Shown here piece after piece: positions 52,460-61,773 of a DNA stretch of 64,000 bases. The DNA is taken from the NCBI RefSeq assembly GCF_022601895.1, contig NZ_JAKVIO010000007.1:62001-126000 (forward strand). The letters run 5' to 3'. The position numbers and the translations under genes are program-made. The DNA comes from Sphingomonas sp. LaA6.9. GTDB lineage: Bacteria; Pseudomonadota; Alphaproteobacteria; Sphingomonadales; Sphingomonadaceae. Positions within the stretch are counted from its first letter, which is position 1. Every line of letters begins with the position of its first letter. The notes beneath the pieces are model-generated. The model ran no database searches. It was given only the letters and a program-made list of their open reading frames with translations, and had not been told where the DNA came from.

Positions 52460-52848
52460 TGAGCTGCTGCCGGTTTCGCGGACACCGCGATAGGCTACGC
52501 TACCTCAGATTGTTTCTCGAAGTCGATGGGGCTGAGGTACCCCAAGGTCGAGTGCCGGCGCCTTGGATTATAGAATCGCTCGATATAGTCGAACACGTCG
52601 GCCTTGGCCTGGTCGCGCGTGCGATAGACCCTCCTGCCGATACGTTCGGTCTTGAGCGAGGAGAAGAAGCTCTCCATCGCGGCATTGTCCCAGACATTGC
52701 CCGAGCGGCTCATTGAACAGGTGACGCCGTTGTCGGCCATCAACCGCTGGAACTGCTCACTGGTATATTGGCCGCTCTGGTCCGAGTGATGCAGCAGGTC
52801 ACCTTGTCTCGGCGGCCGGACCGAACGAGCTAGAGGCGCTCTAAATCA
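52460..52848 (-). mobile_element. IS3-family insertion sequence fragment (OrfB C-terminal part)
   Basis: The minus-strand frame reads the end of an IS3/IS150-type transposase: LLHHSDQSGQYTSEQFQ, SMSRSGNVWDNAAMESFFS, SLKTERIGRRVYRTRDQAK and YNPRRRHSTLGYLSP, stopping at 52495. The catalytic DDE glutamate (in AAMESFFSSLK) is kept, but the first catalytic residues and OrfA are missing because the frame ends at about 52848. The terminal repeat region (about 52460-52485, containing GGTTTCGCGGACA) follows the stop. It is a dead 3' end of the element. Confidence 0.85.
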
Positions 52849-52936
52849 CTCACAAGATTACGTGGTGATTACGTGGCGGGCTTCTAGTCGGTAAATTCTG
52901 CTTCCGTACTGGTGGTAAAGTCCGCGGAAAACCTAA

Positions 52937-53013
52937 TGGCGCGCCCGGCAGGATTCGAACCTGCGACCCCAAGCTTAGAAGGCTCGTGCTCTATCCAGCT
53001 GAGCTACGGGCGC
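52937..53013 (-). tRNA. tRNA-Arg (anticodon TCT)
   Basis: A complete cloverleaf on the minus strand. The acceptor stem GCGCCCG/CGGGCGC, the D-arm GCTCAGCTGGATAGAGC, the anticodon stem CGAGC/GCTTG with loop CTTCTAA (anticodon TCT), the T-arm GCAGG-TTCGAAT-CCTGC, discriminator G and an encoded CCA (52937-52939) are all present. It marks the right side of the accessory patch and is a typical integration point. Confidence 0.95.
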
Positions 53014-53137
53014 GCTGTCGCGTATGGCGACGCGCACGCGCATAGCGTGGATTGCGCGCGCGCGAAACCTCGATAGTGGCGCGCGCCGTGGCCATGGGGG
53101 ACATCTGCGCGCCGAACACGACTTGGGCTGAAGCGGA
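52998..53137. repeat. Direct repeat copy A: tRNA 5' end plus transporter promoter and start
   Basis: This segment matches 53670-53809 without gaps at a constant 672-bp offset; 51 of the first 58 bases agree. It contains the first bases of tRNA-Arg, the divergent spacer and a degenerate start of the queuosine-transporter gene (GTGGCCATGGGGGAC, versus ATGAGCATGGGGGAA in copy B). It stops resembling copy B beyond about 53137. Confidence 0.85.
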
Positions 53138-53187
53138 TGGCGCCCGGCTGCCGGGCCGGCAACCGGGGGCCATTCCGGCGCGTTCGG

Positions 53188-53605
<418 letters not shown>

Positions 53606-53669
53606 CGCTGGCTGCGATCCCTGATCGCCGAGGTGGCGGGGGAGGTTTCGGCGTCCGGCCCGGTTTCAC

Positions 53670-53809
53670 GCTGAGCTACTGGCGCGCTGTCGCGCCTGGC
53701 GACGCACACGCGTCTGGCGTGGATTGCATGGGCAAAAAACCTCGATAGTGTTGCGCACCATGAGCATGGGGGAAACGGGCGCGCCGAAAGCGGTTTCGGC
53801 ACAGGCGGT
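53670..53809. repeat. Direct repeat copy B: fragment of tRNA 5' end plus functional transporter start
   Basis: Partner of 52998-53137. Only about 16 bases corresponding to the 5' end of a tRNA remain here (GCTGAGCTACTGGCGC on the plus strand), so no tRNA can be made from this copy. The downstream part provides the intact leader and start of the queuosine-precursor transporter gene. Confidence 0.85.
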
Positions 53810-54488
53810 TGCAGGCGGGCATTTCCGCTATTTCGACTTCGTCATGGCGGCGTTCGTCACCGTGCTGCTGCTCTCCAACCTGATCGGCGCGGCCAAGCTG
53901 TCGACGGTGGCGGGCTTCACCTTTGGCGCGGGCATCCTCTTCTTCCCGTTGGGCTATGTGATCGGCGATGTGCTGACCGAGGTCTATGGCTATGCGCGCG
54001 CTCGGCGCTGCGTCTGGGCGGGTTTCGGCGCGATGCTGTTCATGGCCGTGATGAGCTGGGTCGTCGTGTCGCTGCCGCCGGCCGAAGGGTGGAAGGGTCA
54101 GGCCGCCTATGAGGCGGTCTTCGGCGCGACCCCGCGGATCGTCTTCGCCTCGCTTCTCGCGTTCTGGGCGGGCGAATTCGCCAACAGCTTCGTGCTCGCG
54201 AAGATGAAGGTCTGGACCGAGGGCAGGCATTTGTGGACGCGCACGATCGGCTCGACGGTGGTGGGGCAGGGAGTCGACAGCCTGATCTTCTACCCGCTCG
54301 CCTTTCTGGGCGTGTGGGAAGACTGGCAGGTCGCGACGGTGATGGTCACCAACTGGGCCATGAAGGTCGGCTGGGAAGCGGTGCTGACGCCGGTGACCTA
54401 TGCCGTGGTCGGCTGGCTCAAGCGCCGCGAGGGTGTGGATGTGTACGACCGCGGCACCGACTTCACGCCGTTCAGCGCGAAGGTGTAG
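53760..54488 (+). CDS. yhhQ: Queuosine-precursor transporter (YhhQ/VUT family)
   Basis: A 242-residue inner-membrane protein with six hydrophobic helices. Members import preQ0/preQ1 for tRNA queuosine modification. Family motifs are VTVLLLSNLIGAAKL, FFPLGYVIGDVLTEVYGYARA, LLAFWAGEFANSFVLAKMKV and SLIFYPLAFLGVW. I use ATG 53760 (MSMGETGAP); a second ATG at 53766 is possible. The gene is divergent from tRNA-Arg across the duplicated segment. Confidence 0.88.
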   Translation: MSMGETGAPKAVSAQAVAGGHFRYFDFVMAAFVTVLLLSNLIGAAKLSTVAGFTFGAGILFFPLGYVIGDVLTEVYGYARARRCVWAGFGAMLFMAVMSWVVVSLPPAEGWKGQAAYEAVFGATPRIVFASLLAFWAGEFANSFVLAKMKVWTEGRHLWTRTIGSTVVGQGVDSLIFYPLAFLGVWEDWQVATVMVTNWAMKVGWEAVLTPVTYAVVGWLKRREGVDVYDRGTDFTPFSAKV

Positions 54489-54692
54489 GCGGGGCGCACT
54501 GTTCACTCCCCTCCCTTCCAGCGAGGGGCGCAAATTCCGCTTTTCACAACTTTGCGACATTCCCGGTCCGATCGCGACAAGCGTCCAGATCGACTGGAAC
54601 GCGTTGCTTGCCCCCTTCTCAAAGGTCGTAAAGCAGATTGGCAACCGCGTTGGCACCCCACACGAAAGCGACAAAGAGTAGGATTTCAGCAA

Positions 54693-54851
54693 GGGCGATT
54701 GGGTAACGCCGTCGCCACCGCCATTCTCGACCGGCTGCTCCACCACAGCCATGTCATCACCATCCGCGGGGATAGCTATCAATTACGCGAAAAGCGTCGC
54801 AGTGGCCTTTTGCAAAAGGCCACTGCGACGCATGATTTGGAGAGTGCCTAA
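54693..54851 (+). mobile_element. IS21-family istB C-terminal remnant
   Basis: The plus-strand frame reads LGNAVATAILDRLLHHSHVI then TIRGDSYQLREKRRSGL, matching the C-terminal end of IstB helper ATPases of IS21-type insertion sequences. No Walker motifs or istA remain. It is a transposon scar of about 160 bp. Confidence 0.75.
54794..54831. repeat. 38-bp perfect palindrome
   Basis: Positions 54794-54812 are the exact reverse complement of 54813-54831, with TGCA at the centre and no unpaired loop. The left arm is the end of the istB remnant (codons for REKRRSG.), and the right arm is its inverted copy. It may be an inverted duplication left by transposition or deletion, or a strong hairpin in RNA. 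Confidence 0.9.
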
Positions 54852-55171
54852 CAACCCTGGGCGGACCAGTTTTGCGTGTCGCCCCCGGACCACTTCACGA
54901 TGTCGCTTGATACAGAACGGAATGTTAGCTTTCCAGCCCCCCAACCGTCATCCCGCCCTTTCTTGAATGAATAATCGCTTTCAGTTGGCGGAAAAGACTC
55001 GATGTAGCGGCTGACATGTCGTCGGAAACTGCCGAAAAATCGCTGTCCACGCCCCTGTTCTGTCTGGCTGATCTGACAATCGACTCTTTGAAGGCGTGGA
55101 GTGCGGCCGCACTGATCGAGGAGGTTCCCCCTACACGCCGAACTTTCCTGACCTTCGTAGGAGATCGGAAC

Positions 55172-55594
55172 TCAATCCGGCGCCGGGATCGGCGCCGGCT
55201 GGCGTTCGATCTTGGGCAACGTCTCGTCGATCAGCGCCCAGTGCGGCGCGGAATCGGTCCAGATCGTGGCGCCGGGCTTCGCGATCGCGGCATCGTCGAG
55301 CGTGCCGGCGCGAACGATGATGAGGTGCGGTCGGACCTCTGCCGCACTGAACAACGGGGTGCCGCAATCGGGGCAGAAGCGCCGGTGCATGACATTGCCG
55401 CTGTCGGCATGGCTCTCATAACCGCGCGTCTCGCCGGTGATCGTGATGCTGTCTGATGGGAAGATCACATTCACCGTCGCGTTGCCCGCCGCCAGATGCT
55501 GGCAGTCGCGGCACCAGCAGATGCGCGTCGCGATCGGTTCGGCCTCGATGCTGTAGCGGACGGCGCCGCAGAGGCAGCCGCCCGTGATGCTCAT
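55172..55594 (-). CDS. GFA-family (glutathione-dependent formaldehyde-activating type) zinc protein
   Basis: A 140-residue GFA-fold protein. The zinc ligands are visible in [20 protein letters not shown] and [12 protein letters not shown]. Members bind Zn and some bind S-hydroxymethylglutathione; most have unknown roles. ATG 55594 overlaps the purQ stop by 4 nt, so it is the last gene of the purSQ transcript, a co-occurrence without known functional link. Confidence 0.88.
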   Translation of the reverse strand: MSITGGCLCGAVRYSIEAEPIATRICWCRDCQHLAAGNATVNVIFPSDSITITGETRGYESHADSGNVMHRRFCPDCGTPLFSAAEVRPHLIIVRAGTLDDAAIAKPGATIWTDSAPHWALIDETLPKIERQPAPIPAPD

Positions 55595-56259
55595 GCCGAA
55601 ACGGCTTCGAGCACGCCCTCGAACAGGCGGCGGCCGTCAAGACCGCCATGCGCGGCTTCGATCATGCGTTCGGGGTGCGGCATCATGCCGAGCACATTGC
55701 CCTGCGCATTCAGGATGCCCGCGATGCCGCGTGCAGCGCCGTTGACTTCCTCGGCATAGCGGAAGGCGACGCGGCCTTCGCCCTCGAGCCAGTCGAGCGT
55801 CGCGTCGTCGGCGAAGAAATTACCGTCATGATGCGCGACGGGGATGCGGATTTCCTCATTCGCCTTGTAGCGGCTGGTGAAGATCGACTGGGTGTTCTCG
55901 ACGGTCATCGCGACGTCGCGGCACACGAAGTTCAGCCCAGCGTTGCGCATCAGCGCGCCGGGCAGCAGCCCGGTCTCGGTCAGGATCTGGAAGCCGTTGC
56001 ACACGCCGAACACGGGCACGCCGCGCTCGGCTTCGGCAACCACTGCGCGCATCACCGGGCTGCGCGCGGAAATCGCGCCCGAACGCAGATAGTCGCCATA
56101 GGAGAAGCCGCCGGGAATGCCGATGAAGCCGAGGCCGGAAGGCAGTTCGGTATCGGTGTGCCAGATCATGTCGGGCTTGCGCCCCGTGACCTGCTCGAGC
56201 GCCACCGCCAGGTCGCGGTCGCAGTTGGAACCGGGAAAGACGATGACGGCGGTCTTCAT
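55591..56259 (-). CDS. purQ: Phosphoribosylformylglycinamidine synthase, glutaminase subunit PurQ
   Basis: Supplies ammonia from glutamine to the FGAM synthase (PurL/PurQ/PurS) in de novo purine synthesis. The 222-residue class I glutamine amidotransferase starts [20 protein letters not shown], has the nucleophile Cys87 in [11 protein letters not shown] and the His/Glu ending [19 protein letters not shown] 56259 is supported by homologous length; the longer frame to 56343 is not. It lies 4 nt after purS. Confidence 0.96.
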   Translation of the reverse strand: MKTAVIVFPGSNCDRDLAVALEQVTGRKPDMIWHTDTELPSGLGFIGIPGGFSYGDYLRSGAISARSPVMRAVVAEAERGVPVFGVCNGFQILTETGLLPGALMRNAGLNFVCRDVAMTVENTQSIFTSRYKANEEIRIPVAHHDGNFFADDATLDWLEGEGRVAFRYAEEVNGAARGIAGILNAQGNVLGMMPHPERMIEAAHGGLDGRRLFEGVLEAVSA

Positions 56260-56263
56260 GGGC

Positions 56264-56497
56264 TCAGGCTCCGCGTTCGATGCGATAATTCTCGATGACG
56301 GTGTTGGCGAGGAGCTTCTTGCACATCTCCTCGATCTCGCCATCGGTGACGCTCTCGGCGAGATCCAGCTCGATCAGCTTGCCCGCGCGGACATCGTTGA
56401 CGCCCGAAAAGCCGAGGCTCTCCAGCGCGTGGTGGATCGCCTTGCCCTGCGGGTCGAGCACGCCGCCCTTCAGTGTCACGAAAATGCGGGTCTTCAT
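56264..56497 (-). CDS. purS: Phosphoribosylformylglycinamidine synthase subunit PurS
   Basis: A 77-residue small subunit bridging PurL and PurQ. The sequence [20 protein letters not shown], the [20 protein letters not shown] segment and the C-terminal [17 protein letters not shown] are standard for PurS. It is 4 nt upstream of purQ, as in other bacteria with the three-subunit enzyme. purL is not in the window. Confidence 0.96.
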   Translation of the reverse strand: MKTRIFVTLKGGVLDPQGKAIHHALESLGFSGVNDVRAGKLIELDLAESVTDGEIEEMCKKLLANTVIENYRIERGA

Positions 56498-56555
56498 GGT
56501 TCGAGTCTCGCTGGATGGGATTTTGGCGGCTCTATGGCCTCGCTTGGCCGCGGGT

Positions 56556-59429
56556 TCAAGGATTCACTTTGGCGGGATCGGGGATGATGCGGATGCGCAG
56601 CGCCGCGGCGGGATCGAGCCAGCGGATCGCTGCCTGCCTGAGGTCGTCGGCTGAGATCGATTCATAGACCGGTCGGGCGACGCGAAACCGTTCGATCCAT
56701 CGTGGCTCGGTCTGCGCCTCGTCGATCAGCGCGATCCAGTTCCCGTTTTCGCGACGGGCTTTGTCGATCCGCTCCAGAATGGGCTTCCGCGCGCGCAGCA
56801 TCAGGTCCGCGCTGACGGGTTCGGTACGCAGACGATTTGCAATCGCGTCGACAGCTGACTCGACCCTGGCGATCTCTTCCATCGCGACATTGTTCGACGC
56901 GACGAGCTGGCCGAAACCCGGATAGATCGAGGATGTGCTCGAATAGGCGACGGGCGAATAGGTCGCGCCCAGCGTTTCGCGCAATTCCTCGGTCAGCATC
57001 AGCCCCATCACCGCCGAGAGCATCGACAGCGTCGCCTCGGTCCTGAAGTCGGAATTGTCGGTCGTCGGCCAATAGGCCATCGTCATCGCCTCATCGGGCT
57101 TGCCTTCGTGCAGCAGCACGACTGGCGTGCGGTCGGTCGGGAAGGACACGTGCCGCGCTTCGTCGAGCTGCGGCGGAGCCTCGTCGCGCATGGGCAGCGC
57201 GCCGAAGGTGCGTGCGACGACGTCGATCGCGGCCTGTTCGTCGATGTCCCCGACGATGCCGATCTCGATCGCGCCGCTGGCGAAGGCGCGCGCGGTCGCG
57301 GCCTTCAACTCGGCCATGTTGCGCTGCTGGAGTATGGCGAGCGGCGGCGTGCCGAAGCGGGGATCGCCGCTGGCGATGATTCTGGGGACGTCGCGGCCCG
57401 CGATCGCGCCGGGGGAGGCGTCGAGCGTATCATAGACGACGGGAATCCGGTTCTGCCACTGACGATCGCCATCCACGCGAAAGCCCGGAGCCATCATATA
57501 GGCCGCGAAGATCTGCATCTGGAGTTCGAGGTCGTCGGGCGTGGTGATCGTGGTCGTGCCGAAATATTCGTCGCTCGCCGCGAGCCCGAGCGCCACCGAT
57601 CTCCCTGCGGTAATCGTCTGCAACTCGTCGAGGCTGTGCGCGACGAGCCCGCCCGACGCGAACGCGCCGTTCATGAACATGCGCAGGCCCGGTTTGTCCT
57701 TGCCGAATTCGAGAGCACCCCGGCCGATGCGCAGCGACACGCGGATCCGGTCCTGCTCGAAATCGGTCTTCCGGATGTTGAGCCGGACATTATTGGCGAA
57801 GCGGATCGTGCGGATGTCCAGATCCGCGATGCGATTGTCCGCGATCACGGCGCCGGCATTGCCGAAATCGCGATAGGCAAAGGCTGCCCGTTCGGCGTCC
57901 GCAACGGGGAGCACCTCGGTCGCGCGGCTTTCGTCATAGGTGGCAAGGATTGCGCCGGGCGCGTCGGTGATCGCCTTCTTGCCCGAGACATGGACCTGGG
58001 GATTGGCGCCCGACCATATTGCGCGAAAGGCGTTGTTGACCGCGTCGAGCGTGATCTGCGGCACAAAAGCGTTGAATTGCTCCAGCCGCCAGGCGGGCGT
58101 GGTCACGACGAGGTCGTCGTTGATCGCGCTCACCAGCGCGTCGGCCAGCGTGTCGCTGCGCCGCGTTGCGGCCTGACGCGCGCCATTCTCGAACCCGCGG
58201 CGCAGATTGGCCATCTGCTCGTCGAGCTCGGCCTGGGTGAAGCCATAGCTCAGCGCGCGGCGCAGTTCGCGATCCGCGACGGCCACCGCGCCCCGCCAGT
58301 CGTCACCCCTGGCGCTGATATCGATCGCGGCAAGCTCGGCGGCGCCGAACAGGGGCGCGTAACCCGCCGATCCGCCGAGGATCGGCGGATCTTCCTGCCG
58401 TGCGAGCTTGGAAAGGCGACGGCTGAGCACGGCATTGGCGAGCGTCTCGAGGATGGAGCGCTCGCGCTTCCTTGCGCTGTCCGGGCTGGTGTCGGCGGGC
58501 TTTGTCGCAAACAGCGAAACCGAGGTGGGCACATCGGGATCGCGGAAATAGGCGGTGCTCGTCGGGCGATCTGGATTGATCGTGCCGGTAACGGGTTCGG
58601 CCTCCTTCGGCCCGGCGGGCTGCCAGTCGGAAAAGCGTTCGCGGATGCTGGCCTCGATCAGGTCGGGTTCGATATCGCCCGTCACGATCAGCACGCTGCG
58701 GTCGGGGCGATAGAAACGCCGGTAAAGGTCGCGAATGCGCTCGGCGGGCGCGCTGCGGATGACCTCGGGCGTGCCGATCGGCATGCGCCGTGCGACCAGC
58801 GTACCGGGCAGTGCGAAGTCGAGGAAATGGGTCAGGCGGCGATAGGCGTACTGATCGCGCGCGCGTCGCTCCGACAGGATGATTCCGCGCTCGCGATCGA
58901 CCGCCCTCGGGTCGATGCTGAGCTCGCTTGCGGTCTCGCGCATCAGCATCAGTCCGGTGTAGACGACATCGTCGCTGACCTGCGGCAGATCGAGCTTGTA
59001 GACGGTCTCGGTAAAGCTCGTGCTGGCGTTGGTGTCCGCGCCAAAGGCGAGGCCATGGCGTTCGAGGATCTTCACCATCTCGCCCTCGGGCACGTGCGTC
59101 GATCCGTTGAATGCCATATGCTCGAGGAAATGCGCGAGACCCTGCTGGTCTTCGGCCTCGGCCGTCGAACCCACGTCGAAGCGCATCCGGATCGAAGCTG
59201 AACCCAGCGGCGTCGCATTGCGGCGGATCGCATAACGCATGCCATTGGGCAGCAGGCCGTAACGCCATTCGGGGTCGCGCGGCACGTCGCTGCGGTCGAA
59301 ACCCCAGGCGGTGCTGACCGGGTCGGCGGGCGCGGCAATCGCGGGGCGTACGATCGGGGCGGGGGATTGACAGGCCGAAAGCGCCAGCATGCTCGCGCTT
59401 CCAAGAAGAATCAGGATGTTACGGATCAC
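56556..59429 (-). CDS. M16-family zinc metalloprotease lipoprotein
   Basis: A 957-residue pitrilysin/insulinase-type protease with two M16 halves. A lipoprotein signal peptide ends at Cys20 (LALSACQSP), so it is anchored in the periplasmic face of a membrane. The inverted zinc motif HFLEH is at residues 100-104 (His100, Glu103, His104), with the downstream acidic ligand region RERGIILSERRARD (about 175-190). The second half lacks HxxEH, as usual for the inactive partner domain. It lies between the pur genes and a glutathione transferase gene; its substrate is unknown. Confidence 0.92.
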   Translation of the reverse strand: MIRNILILLGSASMLALSACQSPAPIVRPAIAAPADPVSTAWGFDRSDVPRDPEWRYGLLPNGMRYAIRRNATPLGSASIRMRFDVGSTAEAEDQQGLAHFLEHMAFNGSTHVPEGEMVKILERHGLAFGADTNASTSFTETVYKLDLPQVSDDVVYTGLMLMRETASELSIDPRAVDRERGIILSERRARDQYAYRRLTHFLDFALPGTLVARRMPIGTPEVIRSAPAERIRDLYRRFYRPDRSVLIVTGDIEPDLIEASIRERFSDWQPAGPKEAEPVTGTINPDRPTSTAYFRDPDVPTSVSLFATKPADTSPDSARKRERSILETLANAVLSRRLSKLARQEDPPILGGSAGYAPLFGAAELAAIDISARGDDWRGAVAVADRELRRALSYGFTQAELDEQMANLRRGFENGARQAATRRSDTLADALVSAINDDLVVTTPAWRLEQFNAFVPQITLDAVNNAFRAIWSGANPQVHVSGKKAITDAPGAILATYDESRATEVLPVADAERAAFAYRDFGNAGAVIADNRIADLDIRTIRFANNVRLNIRKTDFEQDRIRVSLRIGRGALEFGKDKPGLRMFMNGAFASGGLVAHSLDELQTITAGRSVALGLAASDEYFGTTTITTPDDLELQMQIFAAYMMAPGFRVDGDRQWQNRIPVVYDTLDASPGAIAGRDVPRIIASGDPRFGTPPLAILQQRNMAELKAATARAFASGAIEIGIVGDIDEQAAIDVVARTFGALPMRDEAPPQLDEARHVSFPTDRTPVVLLHEGKPDEAMTMAYWPTTDNSDFRTEATLSMLSAVMGLMLTEELRETLGATYSPVAYSSTSSIYPGFGQLVASNNVAMEEIARVESAVDAIANRLRTEPVSADLMLRARKPILERIDKARRENGNWIALIDEAQTEPRWIERFRVARPVYESISADDLRQAAIRWLDPAAALRIRIIPDPAKVNP

Positions 59430-59559
59430 CGAACGGTGTGCTCGATCTGCGTCATGGGACGCGCAGGAGCACCAAAGCGCAGCGAACTGTCAATGCCAAA
59501 GACCCGAAATCAGGTCAGATGACAGCAATCGAAATGCGGGCTGGTCACCCCGGATCCTG

Positions 59560-60159
59560 TCAATCGGCCGACCAGCCCTGCATCGCGGGAAAAGCCGGGA
59601 GCGCTGCAATGCGGTCGAGCCAGCGTGTGACGTTGGGCCGGGAGCCGAGTTCGATGCCGCCATCCGCGGCGAGCCCGATATAAGGGCTTGCCGCTATATC
59701 GGCGATCGTGAGTCTGCCTCCTTCCAGCCAGTCATGTGTTGCCAGATGCGCTTCGAGCAGCTTCAGCGCCTTGTCGGCAAAGGCCTGCGCCGTGGGCTCA
59801 TGGATGTCTGCACCGAACAGCCTGCCCAGCCGCAGCATTGCTGGGCCGTTCGCGATCTCGTTTGCCGCAAAGGAGAGCCATTGCATGATCCGTGCGCGCT
59901 CAGCGGCGTCCCGTCCGTCCCATTCACCGGGGCGGTGGAGCGTAGCGAGATAGACGAGGATCGCCTGACTGTCGCGGATCACCACATCGACGTCGACCAG
60001 AACGGGTACTTGTCCCAATGGATTGATTGCGAGGAAGTCGGGCGTCTTGCGCTCGGGGGCTGGCACCGTGATCTCTTCGTGCGACAGGTTGAGAAACGAG
60101 AGCGCCATGCGAACTTTGTGCGCGTTGCCCGAAAGCGGTGAGGCGTAGAGCCGGATCAT
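59560..60159 (-). CDS. Glutathione S-transferase family protein
   Basis: A 199-residue cytosolic GST. The N-terminal thioredoxin-like domain reads MIRLYASPLSGNAHKVRMAL, with FLAINPLGQVPVLVDVDVVI and RDSQAILVYLA (SNAIL/TRAIL-type glutathione contact). The C-terminal helical domain ends RWLDRIAALPAF. ATG 60159 overlaps the upstream PNPOx-like stop by 4 nt, so both form an operon. Confidence 0.92.
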   Translation of the reverse strand: MIRLYASPLSGNAHKVRMALSFLNLSHEEITVPAPERKTPDFLAINPLGQVPVLVDVDVVIRDSQAILVYLATLHRPGEWDGRDAAERARIMQWLSFAANEIANGPAMLRLGRLFGADIHEPTAQAFADKALKLLEAHLATHDWLEGGRLTIADIAASPYIGLAADGGIELGSRPNVTRWLDRIAALPAFPAMQGWSAD

Positions 60160-60818
60160 GACGCAAGCTTCTCCTTGAGTGTGCTGTTTTCGGCCTCGAG
60201 CGCGGCGATGCGCGCCTTCAGCGCCTCGACTGGTCCGGCCAGTTCGGCGACGGTGAAGCGCTGCGTGATATATTTCGCGCAGTTCCATTCGAGGCCCTCA
60301 ACCGTGATCATGAAACCGCGCTCGGCCTGTGCCGGATAGCCCGGCGGCATGAGTGCGTCGACGAGCGCGGGGTTTTCCGCATGTTCGATGCTCACCGCGC
60401 GTCCCACCAGCTTCAGCCGCTGGCGGTTCGGATAGTCCATCAGGATCAGTGCGACGCGGTCGTCGCTGCGGAAATTGGCGGTGCTGATATATTGCCGGTT
60501 GCCGCTGAAGTCGGCGAAGGCGATGCGGTGTCTGTCGAGCACACGGAGAAAGCCGGGCGGCCCGCCACGGTGCTGGACATAGGGCCAGCCCGTTTCGGTG
60601 ACGCTCGCCATATAGAATGTGTCGCGGCTCTCGATAAAGGCGCGCGCGGTGTCGTCGAGCGCGTCGGGAGCGGAACCGTCGCCTTCCATGCGTGCATAGC
60701 TCGCGCGCGAACCCTTCGCCTCCTGGATCTCCCTGACCCCCGGCGTGAACATCAGATGCTTGAAATTCTCGGCCATATCCACGCTCCCGCCGGTGATATG
60801 CGCCATTTCCATGGACAT
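60156..60818 (-). CDS. Pyridoxamine 5'-phosphate oxidase-like flavin-binding protein
   Basis: A 220-residue split-barrel protein of the FMN-binding PNPOx-like family. The core FYMASVTETGWPYVQHRGGP, LRVLDRHRIAFADFSGNRQY and RVALILMDYPNRQRLKLVGRA is typical; a C-terminal coiled coil (about 195-218, EALKARIAALEAENSTLKEK) follows. Exact chemistry is unknown. ATG 60818 or the internal ATG giving MAENFKHL are possible starts. It is divergent from the LysR gene, which may regulate this PNPOx-GST pair. Confidence 0.85.
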   Translation of the reverse strand: MSMEMAHITGGSVDMAENFKHLMFTPGVREIQEAKGSRASYARMEGDGSAPDALDDTARAFIESRDTFYMASVTETGWPYVQHRGGPPGFLRVLDRHRIAFADFSGNRQYISTANFRSDDRVALILMDYPNRQRLKLVGRAVSIEHAENPALVDALMPPGYPAQAERGFMITVEGLEWNCAKYITQRFTVAELAGPVEALKARIAALEAENSTLKEKLAS

Positions 60819-60846
60819 GATAATCGACTAGAACTGAAGTTCATTA

Positions 60847-61764
60847 TTGCGAAAAGTGGAATTGTTTCTGGATCGGTTTCAATCGCTCGAGGCCTTTGTG
60901 GCTGTTGCCGACCATGGCGGCTTCGCGGCGGGCGCGCGTGCGAACCGAATGTCTCCCCCGGCTATGACGCGCGCAATCGCCGCGCTGGAGGCGCATCTGG
61001 GCGTCGCCCTGTTTCACCGGTCGACACGTGCGGTCTCCTTGACCGAGGAGGGGACGGCCTTTCTGTCTCGTGCACGCGCTATCCTTGCCGAGCTGCGCGA
61101 CGCCGAACTCGTGGCGATGGGCGCGCAAGACACGCCGCAGGGCACGCTGATCGTCACCGCGCCCGTTGCGTTCGGGCAGCGCCATGTCGTCCCCGTCACC
61201 AATGCGCTGCTTGCGGCGCACCCGAGGCTGTCGGTTCGCCTGCTGCTGATCGATCGCAATGTCAGGATCGTGGAGGAAGGGATCGACGTCGCAGTCCGCA
61301 TCGGCCCGCTCGCCGATTCAAGTCTGATCGCGCGCACGATCGGGGCGGTGACGCGCATCGCGGTCGCCAGTCCCGCCTATCTCGCCGAACATGGCACGCC
61401 CGCCGGTCCGCACGAGCTCAGGAATCATGCGCTGATCGGCGTCACCGCGGTCAATCCCGCGACCGAGTGGCGCTTCGGCGCGAAGCGCGAAATGGCGGTG
61501 GCGATCCGTCCGCGCATGCTCGTCAACACCAATGATGCCGCGATCCACGCGGCCGAAGCGGGGATCGGCATCGCCTATCAGCTCAGCTACCAGGTCGATG
61601 ATGCCATCGCTGGGGGGCGGCTGTTCCCCCTGCTGGCCGATTTTTGCGTGACCGCGATTCCGGTGCACCTCGTCTTCGGCGCCAGCCGCGCGGGCACGCC
61701 CGCCGTGCGCGCCTTTGCCGACGCGATGCAGGCGCGCGCCGCCGAAGTCCTCGGCGCGCGCTGA
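60847..61764 (+). CDS. LysR-family transcriptional regulator
   Basis: A 305-residue LTTR. The winged helix is in RFQSLEAFVAVADHGGFAAG and MSPPAMTRAIAALEAHLG; the effector domain starts at GTLIVTAPVAFGQRHVVPV. It is divergently placed from the PNPOx-GST operon with a 28-bp gap, the classical LysR arrangement, and may control it. The start is uncertain: TTG 60847, GTG 60856 or TTG 60862. It ends 9 nt from the convergent purC stop. Confidence 0.9.
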   Translation: MRKVELFLDRFQSLEAFVAVADHGGFAAGARANRMSPPAMTRAIAALEAHLGVALFHRSTRAVSLTEEGTAFLSRARAILAELRDAELVAMGAQDTPQGTLIVTAPVAFGQRHVVPVTNALLAAHPRLSVRLLLIDRNVRIVEEGIDVAVRIGPLADSSLIARTIGAVTRIAVASPAYLAEHGTPAGPHELRNHALIGVTAVNPATEWRFGAKREMAVAIRPRMLVNTNDAAIHAAEAGIGIAYQLSYQVDDAIAGGRLFPLLADFCVTAIPVHLVFGASRAGTPAVRAFADAMQARAAEVLGAR

Positions 61765-61773
61765 TATCCGGCC

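Larger units (their letters stand above)
54489..55171. other. Gene-poor region with transposon debris
   Basis: The 680 bp between the transporter and the GFA gene hold an istB tail with a long palindrome (annotated separately) and, around 54859-54900, GGCGGACCAGTTTTGCGTGTCGCC, which resembles the end of IS21-type elements and is given here only as its key words GACCAGTTTTGCG. The short open frame at 55016 onward is not recognisable. No intact gene seen. Confidence 0.6.

Noticed and set aside
52850-52880. Direct repeat GATTACGTGG near the tRNA as an attachment site
   Set aside because: The tandem decamer has no counterpart at the other island end near 49 kb and no match to the tRNA 3' end.
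53670-53687. Second tRNA gene at copy B
   Set aside because: Only about 16 bases of a tRNA 5' end are present; D-arm, anticodon arm and T-arm are missing.
55016-55456. 146-residue plus-strand frame after the istB remnant
   Set aside because: Its second half is antisense to the GFA gene, and the first half matches nothing I know.
57108-59201. 697-residue plus-strand open frame
   Set aside because: It is antisense to the M16 protease, whose motifs and signal peptide are convincing; the antisense product has none.
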